Both the position numbers and the translations under genes were made by a program. Shown piece after piece: positions 50,439-59,357 of a DNA stretch of 64,000 bases (its first letter is position 1; every line of letters begins with the position of its first letter). Source of the DNA: Mycobacterium sp. Lineage in GTDB: Bacteria; Actinomycetota; Actinomycetes; Mycobacteriales; Mycobacteriaceae. The notes below the pieces were generated by a model. That model was not told the origin of the DNA, did not search any database, and saw nothing but the letters and a program-made list of their open reading frames with translations. The stretch spans positions 1-64,000 of the forward strand of contig JAGYKK010000003.1 of assembly GCA_018401645.1 (NCBI GenBank), written 5' to 3'.

Positions 50439-51972
50439 TCACGGCCCGCCGACGACTCCCGCCACCGACCACGCAACTGCGCCTAACAGCCCCGAAGCCA
50501 TCCCCAGTCGGAACCACCGCCAGCGGCACCGGTACGACCGCCCCCGCCACCGAGACGCCCACGGTGACCACACCCGCCCAGCCCGAGGGCACGGCGACCG
50601 CAGCGCCCGGGGCCGCAGCGGTGTGCGCCACCTGCAGCAGCCACCACAGGCTCGGGTCCGGTGAACCGGATCAGCAGATCGGCGCCTGTGGGCCACAGCG
50701 GACACAGGGCGGCTGCGGCGGTCCCCAACACGGTGATCGGTGGAATGATCGGTGCCACAGCAAGATTGGCGAGTACCGCTACCAGGCTCAACTGCCCGGA
50801 GATCGCCGCCACCAGTGGGGCGGTGACCAGTTGCGCAGACAGCGCGATACTCAGCGCGTCGGCCAGTGGCTTCGGCCAGCCGCGGCTCGTTAGCCTGGCT
50901 GAGATGATCGGCGCCACCACGATCAGAGCGCCGGTCGCCGACACCGACAGGGCAAAGCCGATATCCACGGCCAGTTGGGGCGCGACGATCATCAGCACGA
51001 TCACGGTGGCCGCGGGGCAAGGGGATGCCCTGACGGCGGCGGGCCGACGGTACGGCCATCAGCGCGATGGCGCCCATCACCGCGGCGCGCAGCACGCTGG
51101 CGGTGGGTTGCACCACGAACACGAACAGCACCAGTGCCAATGCTGCCAGCATGACGGTAAGAAGCCGCGGCCCGATCCAGTCCGGCGGTAAGCAGCACCG
51201 CGCCGCAGACGATAGTGACGTTGGCGCCGGACACCGCGGTGAGATGGGTCAGCCCCGCGGTGCGGAATGCTGCGATGGTGGTGGCGGTAACGGTGGCGGT
51301 GTCCCCCAACACCAGCCCGGGCAGGATCGCCGGCGACCGAGGGCCCGAGGCGGCGGCGGCGAAGCGGGTCCGAACCGTGTAGACTGGCCGCGCGCTGGAC
51401 GTCGAGGCCACGACCGAATTCCGGTGGTCGTCCGACGGCGCCAGGCCAGCTACCGTCTGAGTCCCGACGGGTGGGCCGGGAAATCCGGGCCCTGAATCGG
51501 CCGGGTTGACCGGGCGCCAATTCCCCGAAGTCCGCCCCCTGCCCGAATACCACCACTCGCCCGGTGACCTCGGCGTCGGCGATAGCGCGAACCCCGGGTG
51601 TGCCCGGAACATCAGTCGGCCAGTAAACGCGGCCGGACATAGAATTTCTCCTCGGGTAGGACCGTCGCAGGCGGTCGTGCCAGCTACCCGATCCGGATGG
51701 TGATCCACGGCGTGGTCGCGCACGCCGATCGCGACCCCGAACCCGACACCGGCCAACGCAATGCCCAGCAGTCCCCTTCCGGCGGCTGCGGAGCACCGGA
51801 GGGCGCAGGTCGGCCCCGGCAGACCAACCACCCCCGCTCCTGCACCCGAGCAGATCACCGCGATCGCCGGGCCGATGGTCGAAGACGTGCCGGCGGCGGT
51901 GACCCGAACCAGGCAAACAGGGCCGCAGGCGCCAACCCGGAGATCCAGCCGAGTCACCGGCTCCGATGGCAC
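50439..51972 (-). pseudogene. comEC: ComEC/Rec2-family DNA uptake channel protein, multiply frameshifted
   Basis: Several conserved ComEC stretches are spread over all three minus frames: an N-terminal membrane region (TIGPAIAVICSGAGAGVVGLP), the OB-like part (VTGRVVVFGQGADFGELAPG), the competence domain (LPGLVLGDTATVTATTIAAFRTAG and LTHLTAVSGANVTIVCGA), then ALALVLFVFVVQPTASVLRA, DIGFALSVSATGALIVVAP and LLGAVAWSVAGVVGGP at the end. At least five frame changes are needed. The GTG start at 51972 follows the comEA stop by 3 bases. Given the many indels elsewhere this may be sequence error, but the density here also allows true decay. The protein ends without the beta-lactamase-like domain of longer ComEC. 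Confidence 0.75.
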
Positions 51973-51975
51973 GGT

Positions 51976-52880
51976 TCAGACCCGCACCAGGGGACGCAGC
52001 TTCTCCAACCGGGCCGGGCCGATACCGTCGACCTCGCTGAGTTGATCGACATTGGTGAACGCCACGGTGCCTGCCGCCAGGCCACGATGGCCGCGGCGGT
52101 CACCGGCCCGACTTTCCGGGCGGTGCGTCCAACTTTGGTCGGTGGTGGCGGCGTTCCGGGTCCGAGCGGCCCGGCCGGTGCGGCCGTGGTCACCACACCG
52201 GGGGTGCTGCGGGCGATCCGGGCCCTACCCCTGACTGTTCAGGCTCGCCGGCCGTCCGGCGCGGGAGTGGCGATGCCCACCACAACCTGTTCGCCGTCGG
52301 CGACGCGCCGAGGCCGGAGTTCGGGCCCACCATGTCCGCCCCGGCGAGCAGGCCCTCCGGCCGCGGCGAGCGCATCGGCGATGCGGGCAGTCGGCGCCAG
52401 CGTCACCAGGCCGGGCTGGCGCACCAGGCCCACGACGGCTGACCACCGCCTCGTCGGGCTGAGGCTGCGCGGACTGGGCGGGCGGGCGGCCAGGCCCGGC
52501 GGCGAGTGGCCGAGAGACCATTTCGACGGGCGGCAGCTTTGCCGACGCGACCGGTGGAGGGGGCTCTGGCCAAGGTGGGCTCCGTGACCAACCTGGCGAA
52601 CGAGCCGAGCACCCAGGGCCAGTACGCCGGCCCGGCCGGGGGTCGGCCCCGGATGGCGGTCAGCCAGGCAAATCCGCGCGGTGGCTGCCCGTCCGGAACC
52701 CAGCTCGGGGCTGGCGGCTCCAGATCGGCGGCGACCCCGTCGAGACCACCGCAGGGATCAGGATCACTGGCTCCCGCGTCACCGGGACCGTGGCGCACGC
52801 AGGCGGCGGTGCAGGTTGGCCAACGGCTGCTCGGTTCGCAGCCGACAACCGTAAAGTCGGCAGCGGACCCAACAACCGCG
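51976..52880 (-). pseudogene. comEA: ComEA-like DNA-binding protein (SLBB plus helix-hairpin-helix), multiply frameshifted
   Basis: Fragments in different frames match ComEA: an SLBB segment (GLVRQPGLVTLAPTARIADALAAAGG, then RVADGEQVVVGIATP) and the C-terminal helix-hairpin-helix (KVGPVTAAAIVAWRQ, then VDQLSEVDGIGPARLEKLRPLVRV-like sequence ending at TGA 51976-51978). A Trp/Pro-rich N-terminal part with a degraded membrane segment (about 52600-52700) precedes them. The 5' end is uncertain; I place it near 52880, before the divergent dehydrogenase. Same caveat as comEC about sequence error. Confidence 0.68.
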
Positions 52881-52940
52881 CGCCATGTGTGGCTCACCAG
52901 GCTGTGGGCGAATTCCGGACTGTGCAGAACAGGAGATGAC

Positions 52941-54012
52941 ATGACCGCGACGACGGCCCGGCCGCTGAGGGTGATCCAGTGGATGACCGGCAATATCGGA
53001 CGCCGATCGCTGCACGCGATCATCGGCAGACCCGACATGGAACTCGTCGGCGTCTACGCTCACGGCGCTGACAAGGTCGGAGTCGACGCAGCGGAGCTGG
53101 CCGGCTGGCCGCTCGAGGCCGGGCGGGCCCACCGGCATCACGGCAACCACCGATATCGACGCGCTGCTCTCGGCCGAACCGGATGCCTGCTGCTACAACC
53201 CGCTGTGGCCCAGCATCGACGAACTCGAGCTCCTGTTGTCCGCCGGGGTCAACGTCTGCACCTCCGCGGCCTGGATCACCGGCGGCAAGCAAACCCCTGC
53301 TGACCTCGACCGGATCCGAAAGGCCTGCGAACGCGGCGATTCCACCATCTTCGGCAACGGCGCGCACCCCGGCATGACGAACATGGTGGCCATGGTGCTC
53401 TCTGGTGCCTGCGAACGCGTCGACGAGATCAGGATCACCGAGTCGGTGGACTGCTCGACATACGAGTCGGCCGCTACCCAGACCTCGATGGGGTTCTCCT
53501 GCGATCCGGAAACCCCGGGGCTTGCCGAGAGCGTGGCCCAGGAGAGCGCAGTCTTTGCCGAATCGGCGGCCATGATGGCCGACGCAATCGGCGCGGAACT
53601 GGACCGGATGAGCTTCGACGTGACGTTCACCCCGGCCACCGGAGATAGCGATCTGGGCTTCATGACGATCCCGGCGGGCACCGTCGCCGGCGTGCACGGG
53701 TACCACCGGGGCTGGGTGGGCGAACGCAACGTGGTCAGTGTCGGATTCAACTGGATCATGGGTGAGCACGTCGTGCCGCCCAAGCCACTGGAGCACGGAC
53801 ACGTCATTCAGGTGTTCGGGGTGCCCAATATGCGCACCGTCCTGCACTGCCTGCCGCCGAGAGACTGGACCGAACCGGGTTTCATGGGGCTGGGCATGAT
53901 CTATACCGCCATGCCCGTCACCAACGCGGTGCCGATGGTGGTGGCGGCCCGGCCAGGCATCGTGACATTGAAGGATCTGCCACCGGTCACCGGCCGGTTC
54001 GCGGCTAGCTGA
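52941..54012 (+). CDS. Dihydrodipicolinate reductase-like (DapB/diaminopentanoate dehydrogenase-type) oxidoreductase (frameshifted)
   Basis: ATG 52941 follows AGGAG by 6 bases. The N-terminal Rossmann part is RVIQWMTGNIGRRSLHAIIG. Conservation stops in frame after ELAGWP and resumes as GPTGITATTDIDALLSAEPD, so a break lies near 53118-53130. It then runs to the end with DACCYNPLWPS and FGNGAHPGMTNMVAMVLSGACERVDEIRITES. The family reduces small imine or aldehyde substrates with NAD(P)H; several paralogues of unknown substrate exist in mycobacteria. The 3' end overlaps the convergent repeat-protein gene by 8 bases. Confidence 0.8.
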
Positions 54013-55528
54013 GTCGTCTCGCATTCGTCGCGGGCCGCAACACGCCACCGGCCACGCGAGCAGCCCCGGCCGACGGACCCTGGATACCCAGCAGCTGCAC
54101 ACCGAATATGTTTACGCACAGCGACGATGCGCAGTTGCCGACGCCAGTTGAGTTCGGCCCGACAATCGCGATGTTGAGTCCGCCACCGGTGTTGTTACCC
54201 GAGTCCGCGCTTCCGGAGCCGACCAACACGAAGTTCAGGCCTCCGTTGAGGTTGTTGCCAGAATTGTTCGTACTGTCACCAATTACTGCCATCAGGACGT
54301 CACGAGCGCCGCCGCTGACGATACTTCGACCGGAGTTCGTGTTTCCACTGCCCATGAGGACGAGTCCGGCCGCAACGTTTCGATCGCCGCTGATGAGACT
54401 GACGGCCGAAAGCTGGTTATTGTCGCCAATAAAGACACGTTGGAATACGGCATTCCCGTTTCCCGTGACGCTTTGGCCTCCGGAACTGGTGTTGCCGTCA
54501 CCGAGATAGGCCCGGTTGACAACGAGGTTTAGATCACCGGTGATGAACTGCCCCGCCGAACTCGAATTGCCGTCTCCGGCTACAGCTCGATTCGTGACCA
54601 CGTTACCGTCGCCGGTGACGGTATTCCGCCCAGACTGAAGGTTGGTGCCGCCGGCCCAGACCCAACCACTGACAGCGTTGCGGTCACCGGTGACAGTGTT
54701 CTGCCCGACGTTGGTGTTCTGGTCCTCAACACGGATCAGCGCGGTGGCGATGTTGCGGTCGCCGGTGATTAGGCTGATACCGGCAGAGCTATTGCCGTCC
54801 CCGACTAAGGCCCCGCTCACGACAAGATTGCGATTGCCGATCGTTCGGGTGCCGCCAGAGGTGGTGTTGGAGTCGCCCAGCCATGGACGGTTTAACACGA
54901 GGTTGCGAGAACCATCGATGACGTTTCCACCGGAACTGGCGTTGGCATCACCGATGCGGGGTCGATTGTCGACGACGTTGCGGGTACTGGTGGCACTGGT
55001 GCTGTTTCGCCCGACCTGGCTGTTGCCGTCACCAAGCCAGACATGATTTGCCGCGAAGTTACGACTTCCGTCAAGATTATTCTGGCCAGCGGATGAATTG
55101 CCGTTTCCCGCGCGAGTCCAGTTGGTGCCGATGTTTCGCGTCCCAACAATGTTGTTGCTGGCTACTTCGCTGTTGTCGTCGCCGATCGCGGACAGGTTAA
55201 TTCCCGTTCCGGTGTTGATGCCGGAATTGGTGTTGTTGGCACCCTGGATGCCGGCATTAATCCCGAAGCTTGCCTGCCTGGCCGAGGCCTTGGGCCCCGC
55301 GACCCGACCCGCTGCTTTCGTCGATGTTCCATTCGATTGCGGTGCGCTCGAAGCGCTTTGCCCGTTGGAGTCAGCTCCGCCAACGTCTGCGTTTGCGACT
55401 GGCGAGGCAGCGCCGAAAAGCATCCCTGCAGCGGTTGCGCCGACCGCCGCGCCGGCCAAAACAGCATGTCGAATCAAGCCGGTCGGGTTTAGCAGCACAT
55501 AGTGTCGCAGGCTCGGGATGAATGCCAT
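54005..55528 (-). CDS. Secreted protein built of about thirteen 25-residue Asn/Gly-rich repeats
   Basis: This 507-residue protein is intact. It has a signal peptide (LIRHAVLAGAAVGATAAGMLFGAASPVANA, cleavage likely after residue 47), a Ser/Asn-rich spacer to about residue 95, then repeats with a strict 25-residue period from residue 119 to 421. Consensus: N-x2-x-G-x4-I-x-GDRN-x-V, then a variable Val/Arg/Trp stretch, then GDGN. The key Asn falls at 119, 144, 169, 196, then every 25 residues to 421. Each unit is five pentapeptides, as in a pentapeptide-type beta-helix, and the style recalls the NxGxGNxG repeats of PPE-MPTR proteins, but there is no PPE domain. The C-terminus has two Cys (GNCASSLCVNIFG). 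Surface or secreted structural role inferred; I do not recognise the protein. Confidence 0.78.
   Translation of the reverse strand: MAFIPSLRHYVLLNPTGLIRHAVLAGAAVGATAAGMLFGAASPVANADVGGADSNGQSASSAPQSNGTSTKAAGRVAGPKASARQASFGINAGIQGANNTNSGINTGTGINLSAIGDDNSEVASNNIVGTRNIGTNWTRAGNGNSSAGQNNLDGSRNFAANHVWLGDGNSQVGRNSTSATSTRNVVDNRPRIGDANASSGGNVIDGSRNLVLNRPWLGDSNTTSGGTRTIGNRNLVVSGALVGDGNSSAGISLITGDRNIATALIRVEDQNTNVGQNTVTGDRNAVSGWVWAGGTNLQSGRNTVTGDGNVVTNRAVAGDGNSSSAGQFITGDLNLVVNRAYLGDGNTSSGGQSVTGNGNAVFQRVFIGDNNQLSAVSLISGDRNVAAGLVLMGSGNTNSGRSIVSGGARDVLMAVIGDSTNNSGNNLNGGLNFVLVGSGSADSGNNTGGGLNIAIVGPNSTGVGNCASSLCVNIFGVQLLGIQGPSAGAARVAGGVLRPATNARRLS
54266..55174. repeat. 75-bp-period coding repeats
   Basis: Thirteen degenerate 75-base units encoding the 25-residue repeats of the secreted protein. 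Period is exact over the last nine units; one earlier unit has 27 codons. Similarity is at the protein level (GDRN and GDGN blocks), with little DNA identity, so the array is old. Confidence 0.75.
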
Positions 55529-55590
55529 TCGGAGAGCTCCTGTTGAACGGAAAATCGAGTCGGAGACCTTGCCACGCTATCGGGTGCGGG

Positions 55591-56052
55591 CTATTTCGCG
55601 CACACGTCGGGTGAGTCACCACGCACCGGTACGTTAACCGGAAGCGTGAAAGTGACCACCGCGTGGGCGTCCTGACCGACCTCGTTGGCAACCAGGTGCG
55701 GTACCCCGGCTGGGATGAACACCGCCTGTCCCGCGCCGTAGTTGACCGGTACGCACTCGGCGGCGGTCTGCAGGACGACGGTGCCGATGGTGATGACGGA
55801 AACCTCAGGGCCGGGGTGGGTGTGCCACCCACTGCTGGCACCGGGCCCCAACCGCAGCCCCTGCACCAGAAGCGTCGCGTCGCCGTCGGTGTTGATCGAG
55901 ACCGGCGCGAGGGTGTCACCCCGAGCGATGTCAGTTCGGGTGATGTCCCCATCCGGGGGCGTGGCACCAACCGCAGGCAGCGGCAGTCCGACACACAGAG
56001 CCGCGAGAGTTGCCGTCACGACTAGGGGTCCGGTGGCCGAACGATTCCGCAT
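55591..56052 (-). CDS. Secreted cupin-domain protein
   Basis: This 153-residue protein starts at ATG 56052 (MRNRSATGPLVV) with a signal peptide (VVTATLAALCVGLPLPAVGA). The cupin motif 1 is GWHTHPGPEVSVITIG (two His, one Glu) and motif 2 is AGQAVFIPAGVPHLV (His), so a metal site is probably complete. A Cys pair (ECVPV and DVCAK) may form a disulfide. Substrate unknown. It lies 61 bases upstream of the repeat-protein gene. Confidence 0.78.
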   Translation of the reverse strand: MRNRSATGPLVVTATLAALCVGLPLPAVGATPPDGDITRTDIARGDTLAPVSINTDGDATLLVQGLRLGPGASSGWHTHPGPEVSVITIGTVVLQTAAECVPVNYGAGQAVFIPAGVPHLVANEVGQDAHAVVTFTLPVNVPVRGDSPDVCAK

Positions 56053-56112
56053 CACAGCTCCCGAGACTAGTAACTTAAGTGCCGGCCCGGCCAATGGGAC
56101 AGATAGCGGTCG

Positions 56113-56946
56113 TTAGTCGGGCTGCAATGCCAGGACCACGCCGACCGCACCCGGGCCAAGATGCACCCCGAGTACCGGCCCGAGGTCGGTGACCAAAGCC
56201 GGCCGGCAGCCCGGCAGGGCACTGGCCAGCGTCGCGGCCACTTGGGCGGCACCCTCGGGGTTGTTGACGTGGTGGACCGCCAGCCCGGCACGGTGCTCCC
56301 CCACAACGGCAAGGACACCTTCGACCATCGCCATCGTCGCCTTGGAGGTGGTGCGCACCCGCGCAGCCAGTTCCAGCTTTCCATCATGGATGCGCAGCAA
56401 CGGTTTGAGAGCCAAGGCGGTTCCCAGCCACGACGCGGCGGTACCGATACGACCGCTGCGCCGCAGGTTTTCCAATCGCTGTACGACGAGGTAGGCGTGC
56501 ACCTGCGGCACCGTCGCTTCCGCCTGCGCGACAACGGTATCGAGGTCTGCGCCACGACGAGCGGCGCGCGCGGCGGCCAGCGCGACGAAGCCGGTACCCA
56601 TTGCGGCCGACTTGGAATCGACCACCCGCACCGCACCGTCGAAATCACGTGCGGCGTGTTCGGCGGCCCCGATTGTGCTCGATAGGGCGGTGGAGATGTG
56701 TACCGCCACCACACCGTCACCGTCACTGTCGGCCAACGCCGCGCGGTACACCGCCGCTAGTTCGCTCGGACTAGCGCCCGCGGTGCTGGACTTCCGCTGA
56801 TATAGATCGACCGGGATCTCATCGACACCGTCGCGCAGATCTCGGCCGTCAACCAGAACGTGCAACGGCACGACCCGGATTCCCCATTCGGCGGCCGCGT
56901 CGGCGGCCAACCGTGCTGAGGAATCCGTCACCACCATCACCGGCAC
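56113..56946 (-). CDS. DegV-family fatty-acid-binding protein
   Basis: This 277-residue protein begins MPVMVVTDSSARL and has the fatty-acid carboxylate site (KSSTAGASPSEL) and the second-domain signature SKSAAMGTGFVALAAARAARRG. DegV/FakB proteins present fatty acids to FakA kinases. The GTG at 56946 overlaps the octT stop by one base (TAGTG). Confidence 0.9.
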   Translation of the reverse strand: MPVMVVTDSSARLAADAAAEWGIRVVPLHVLVDGRDLRDGVDEIPVDLYQRKSSTAGASPSELAAVYRAALADSDGDGVVAVHISTALSSTIGAAEHAARDFDGAVRVVDSKSAAMGTGFVALAAARAARRGADLDTVVAQAEATVPQVHAYLVVQRLENLRRSGRIGTAASWLGTALALKPLLRIHDGKLELAARVRTTSKATMAMVEGVLAVVGEHRAGLAVHHVNNPEGAAQVAATLASALPGCRPALVTDLGPVLGVHLGPGAVGVVLALQPD

Positions 56947-57692
56947 TAGTCACACTCCGGTGTGACGCCAGCTTCGGCGAGTGCCGTGAGCATCCCCTTG
57001 GCAACCGCGCGGTGGGCTTCGAAGTTCCAGTGGATCCCGTCAGGATTGCCACCGCCACCCAGGATGTGCGGCTCAACGGCATCTTTGAGGTCCACCAGGG
57101 GTATCCGATGGCGTAGCGCCCACTCGGTGATCGCCGCGACCGTGCCCGGTCGGCCGCTGTGCGCCCTGCCGTAGGTGTCGGCGATGTGGACCGAAGGAAG
57201 CGAGGCCACCATGGGGATGCCGGGACGGTTGAAGTCGATTGCTCCGCGGGTCATCTCGAGGTATTCGACACTCAGCCGCGGCGGCAGCGCCGGACGTGCC
57301 ACCGGGGACAATCGCGGTTGCAGCCAGCCGTACCCATCCCGGAACCAGCGGCGCAGCACTGGCGGCCGCACGTATCGGATCGATTCGCCAGCGCGGGTCG
57401 GCAGTGGCGACGGAAGCGAATCCATGCCACTGGTCGCAAAAATCACCGCACCCGCTCGCGGTATCGCTGCCCACGACCGCGGATCCTGGGTCGCGGCCCA
57501 CCACACGTCGCGGCACGTCCACCCGATGCGGCCGATGAGCTCGAGATCCCAGCCAAGCTCGGAAGCGACGATATTGGGCCATATTCGTGGGTCGTCGGCA
57601 GGCAGTCCGCCCTGCGGACCGTAGTAGGCCAACGAGTCGGCGAAGACCAGCAGTGCCGTCCGGGCCGGGATGGGGGCAGGCTCAGAGGACAT
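56946..57692 (-). CDS. octT: Diglucosylglycerate octanoyltransferase
   Basis: This 248-residue SGNH-type enzyme octanoylates diglucosylglycerate, the precursor of methylglucose lipopolysaccharide. The block I Ser is in [12 protein letters not shown], and the C-terminal Asp-x-x-His is in [12 protein letters not shown]. The ATG at 57692 overlaps the 3' end of gpgP by 11 bases. Assignment rests on mycobacterial synteny with Rv2418c and on these motifs. Confidence 0.87.
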   Translation of the reverse strand: MSSEPAPIPARTALLVFADSLAYYGPQGGLPADDPRIWPNIVASELGWDLELIGRIGWTCRDVWWAATQDPRSWAAIPRAGAVIFATSGMDSLPSPLPTRAGESIRYVRPPVLRRWFRDGYGWLQPRLSPVARPALPPRLSVEYLEMTRGAIDFNRPGIPMVASLPSVHIADTYGRAHSGRPGTVAAITEWALRHRIPLVDLKDAVEPHILGGGGNPDGIHWNFEAHRAVAKGMLTALAEAGVTPECD

Positions 57693-58350
57693 CGTTGGCA
57701 ACCTGGGCGGATGCGTTCCAGACATCCAGCCGCCAGCGAAGGTCGGCGAACACCGCCCCGGTGGCACCGTAGCCGGACAACTGCGCCCAACTGGCATTGC
57801 CCATCCCGCCCAACACCGGCCAGCTGTCCACCGGCAACGCGAGCAGCGCGGCGGTCAGTGCGGCGATCAATCCGCCGTGAGCCACCAGGACCACCGGACG
57901 GTCTGCGTCGCCACTGCCCCAATCTGGTTCTGCAGCAATCAAATCGGCCACCAGTGGGACGCTGCGATCGGCAACGTCAATACGGCTCTCCCCGCCGTGT
58001 GGCGCCCAGGCGGCATCATCACGCCAGGCCAGGCGCGCTCCCGGCGAACCCTCATCGACCTGTTGGTGAGTCAGGCCCTGCCAGTCACCCAAATGGGTCT
58101 CCCGTAGCCGAGGGTCCTTACGGACCGGTAGTCCGCAGCACCGGCCCAGCGTCGCCGCAGTGTCATAGGCACGCCGCAGATCCGAGGAGACGATGAGCAC
58201 CGGCTGCCGGGTGGCAAGTACCTCGGCGGCGGCGAGTGCCTGGGCCCGACCCAGGTCGGTCAGATCCGTGTCGATCTGACCCTGCATCCTGCTGCCGGCA
58301 TTGAACTCGGTCTGGCCGTGGCGCAGCATCACCAGCCGCCGCACCTTCAC
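57682..58350 (-). CDS. gpgP: Glucosyl-3-phosphoglycerate phosphatase
   Basis: This 222-residue histidine phosphatase makes glucosylglycerate for methylglucose lipopolysaccharide. The phosphohistidine motif is [10 protein letters not shown], the second His is in VLVAHGG, and the acid is in [10 protein letters not shown]. The start at GTG 58350 ([12 protein letters not shown]) overlaps the rsfS stop (GTGA). Directly upstream of octT, a partner in the same pathway. Confidence 0.88.
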   Translation of the reverse strand: MKVRRLVMLRHGQTEFNAGSRMQGQIDTDLTDLGRAQALAAAEVLATRQPVLIVSSDLRRAYDTAATLGRCCGLPVRKDPRLRETHLGDWQGLTHQQVDEGSPGARLAWRDDAAWAPHGGESRIDVADRSVPLVADLIAAEPDWGSGDADRPVVLVAHGGLIAALTAALLALPVDSWPVLGGMGNASWAQLSGYGATGAVFADLRWRLDVWNASAQVANDVL

Positions 58351-58728
58351 ATCGGCTCGCCGGGTTGAGGGTCGTCGAGGTCGACCGAGACGACCGGGCA
58401 ATCCCGCCACAACCGGTCCAGCGCATAGTAGTTGCGCTCGTCGGTGTGCTGGACGTGCACAACGATGTCAATGAAGTCCAACAGCACCCAGCGACCCTCC
58501 GTCCGTCTCCCTGTCGTCTCCTTACGGCCGAAAGAGCCGCATCTTCTCCTCGACCTCATCGACGATCGCACTGCACTGCCGCTCGTTGGACGCCGAGGCG
58601 ATCACGAAGCAATCGGTGATCACCAACTGAGCGGAAACGTCAATGACAACGATGTTTTCGGCGAGTTTGGCGGCCGCGGCCCGCGCGGCGGTGCGCGCCA
58701 TCTGGATCGCTTCTGCCGAGGCGGTCAC
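58347..58728 (-). CDS. rsfS: Ribosomal silencing factor RsfS (frameshifted)
   Basis: This protein of about 127 residues binds L14 and blocks 50S joining in starvation. The first part ([18 protein letters not shown] to [11 protein letters not shown]) and the second ([27 protein letters not shown] to DPQPGEPM) are in different frames. Near 58528 CTCTTTCGGCCG appears to contain one extra base (CTCTTTGGCCG would give RLFGRKE). The GTG start at 58728 overlaps nadD (GTGA). Confidence 0.9.
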
Positions 58729-59339
58729 GGTAGGGCTCGATAGAGGTTGCGCTTGGCCACGTATTGCACCACCCCGTCGGGCACCAGGTACCAGATCGGC
58801 CGGCCGGCCGAGGCCCGGCGCCGGCAGTCCGTCGAGGAAATCGCCAGTGCGGGCACCTCCACCAGTCGTAGCGCGTCGACGGGCAGACGGTCGACGGCTT
58901 CGGTGATGTGGGAGTCGGTCAGGTCGTATCCGGGTCGGCTGACGCCGATGAACTTGGCCAGTCCGAACAACTCCTCCCAGCCCTGCCAGGTCAGAATCGA
59001 AGCCAGTGCATCGGCTCCGGTGATGAAGTACAACTCACTGGCCGGGTGCATCCCCCGAAGGTCACGCAGCGTGTCGGTGGTGTAGGTGGGCCCACCGCGA
59101 TCGATATCGGCCCTGCTGACCGAGAACCTCGGGTTGGCCGCGGTGGCAATGACGGTCATTAGGTAGCGGTCCTCGGCCGCGGTGACGTGACGTTGTTTCT
59201 GCCAGGGCTGACCGGTGGGCACGAACACCACCTCATCAAGGCCGAACAGGTCGGCGACCTCGCTGGCAGCGACGAGATGGCCGTTATGGATGGGATCGAA
59301 CGTCCCGCCCATCACGCCGAGTCTTCGCCGAGCCGTCAC
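58725..59339 (-). CDS. nadD: Nicotinate-nucleotide adenylyltransferase
   Basis: This 204-residue enzyme of NAD synthesis has the nucleotidyltransferase motif [12 protein letters not shown], the NadD-typical [10 protein letters not shown], and the C-terminal ISSTDCRRR. It starts at GTG 59339. The order nadD-rsfS is conserved widely. Confidence 0.95.
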   Translation of the reverse strand: MTARRRLGVMGGTFDPIHNGHLVAASEVADLFGLDEVVFVPTGQPWQKQRHVTAAEDRYLMTVIATAANPRFSVSRADIDRGGPTYTTDTLRDLRGMHPASELYFITGADALASILTWQGWEELFGLAKFIGVSRPGYDLTDSHITEAVDRLPVDALRLVEVPALAISSTDCRRRASAGRPIWYLVPDGVVQYVAKRNLYRALP

Positions 59340-59357
59340 GGTGGGAGAGCTTACTTC

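Noticed and set aside
54108..55502. Plus-strand open frames opposite the repeat protein
   Set aside because: They mirror the 75-bp repeat of the minus-strand gene. The minus-strand frame has a start, signal peptide and regular repeat at protein level.
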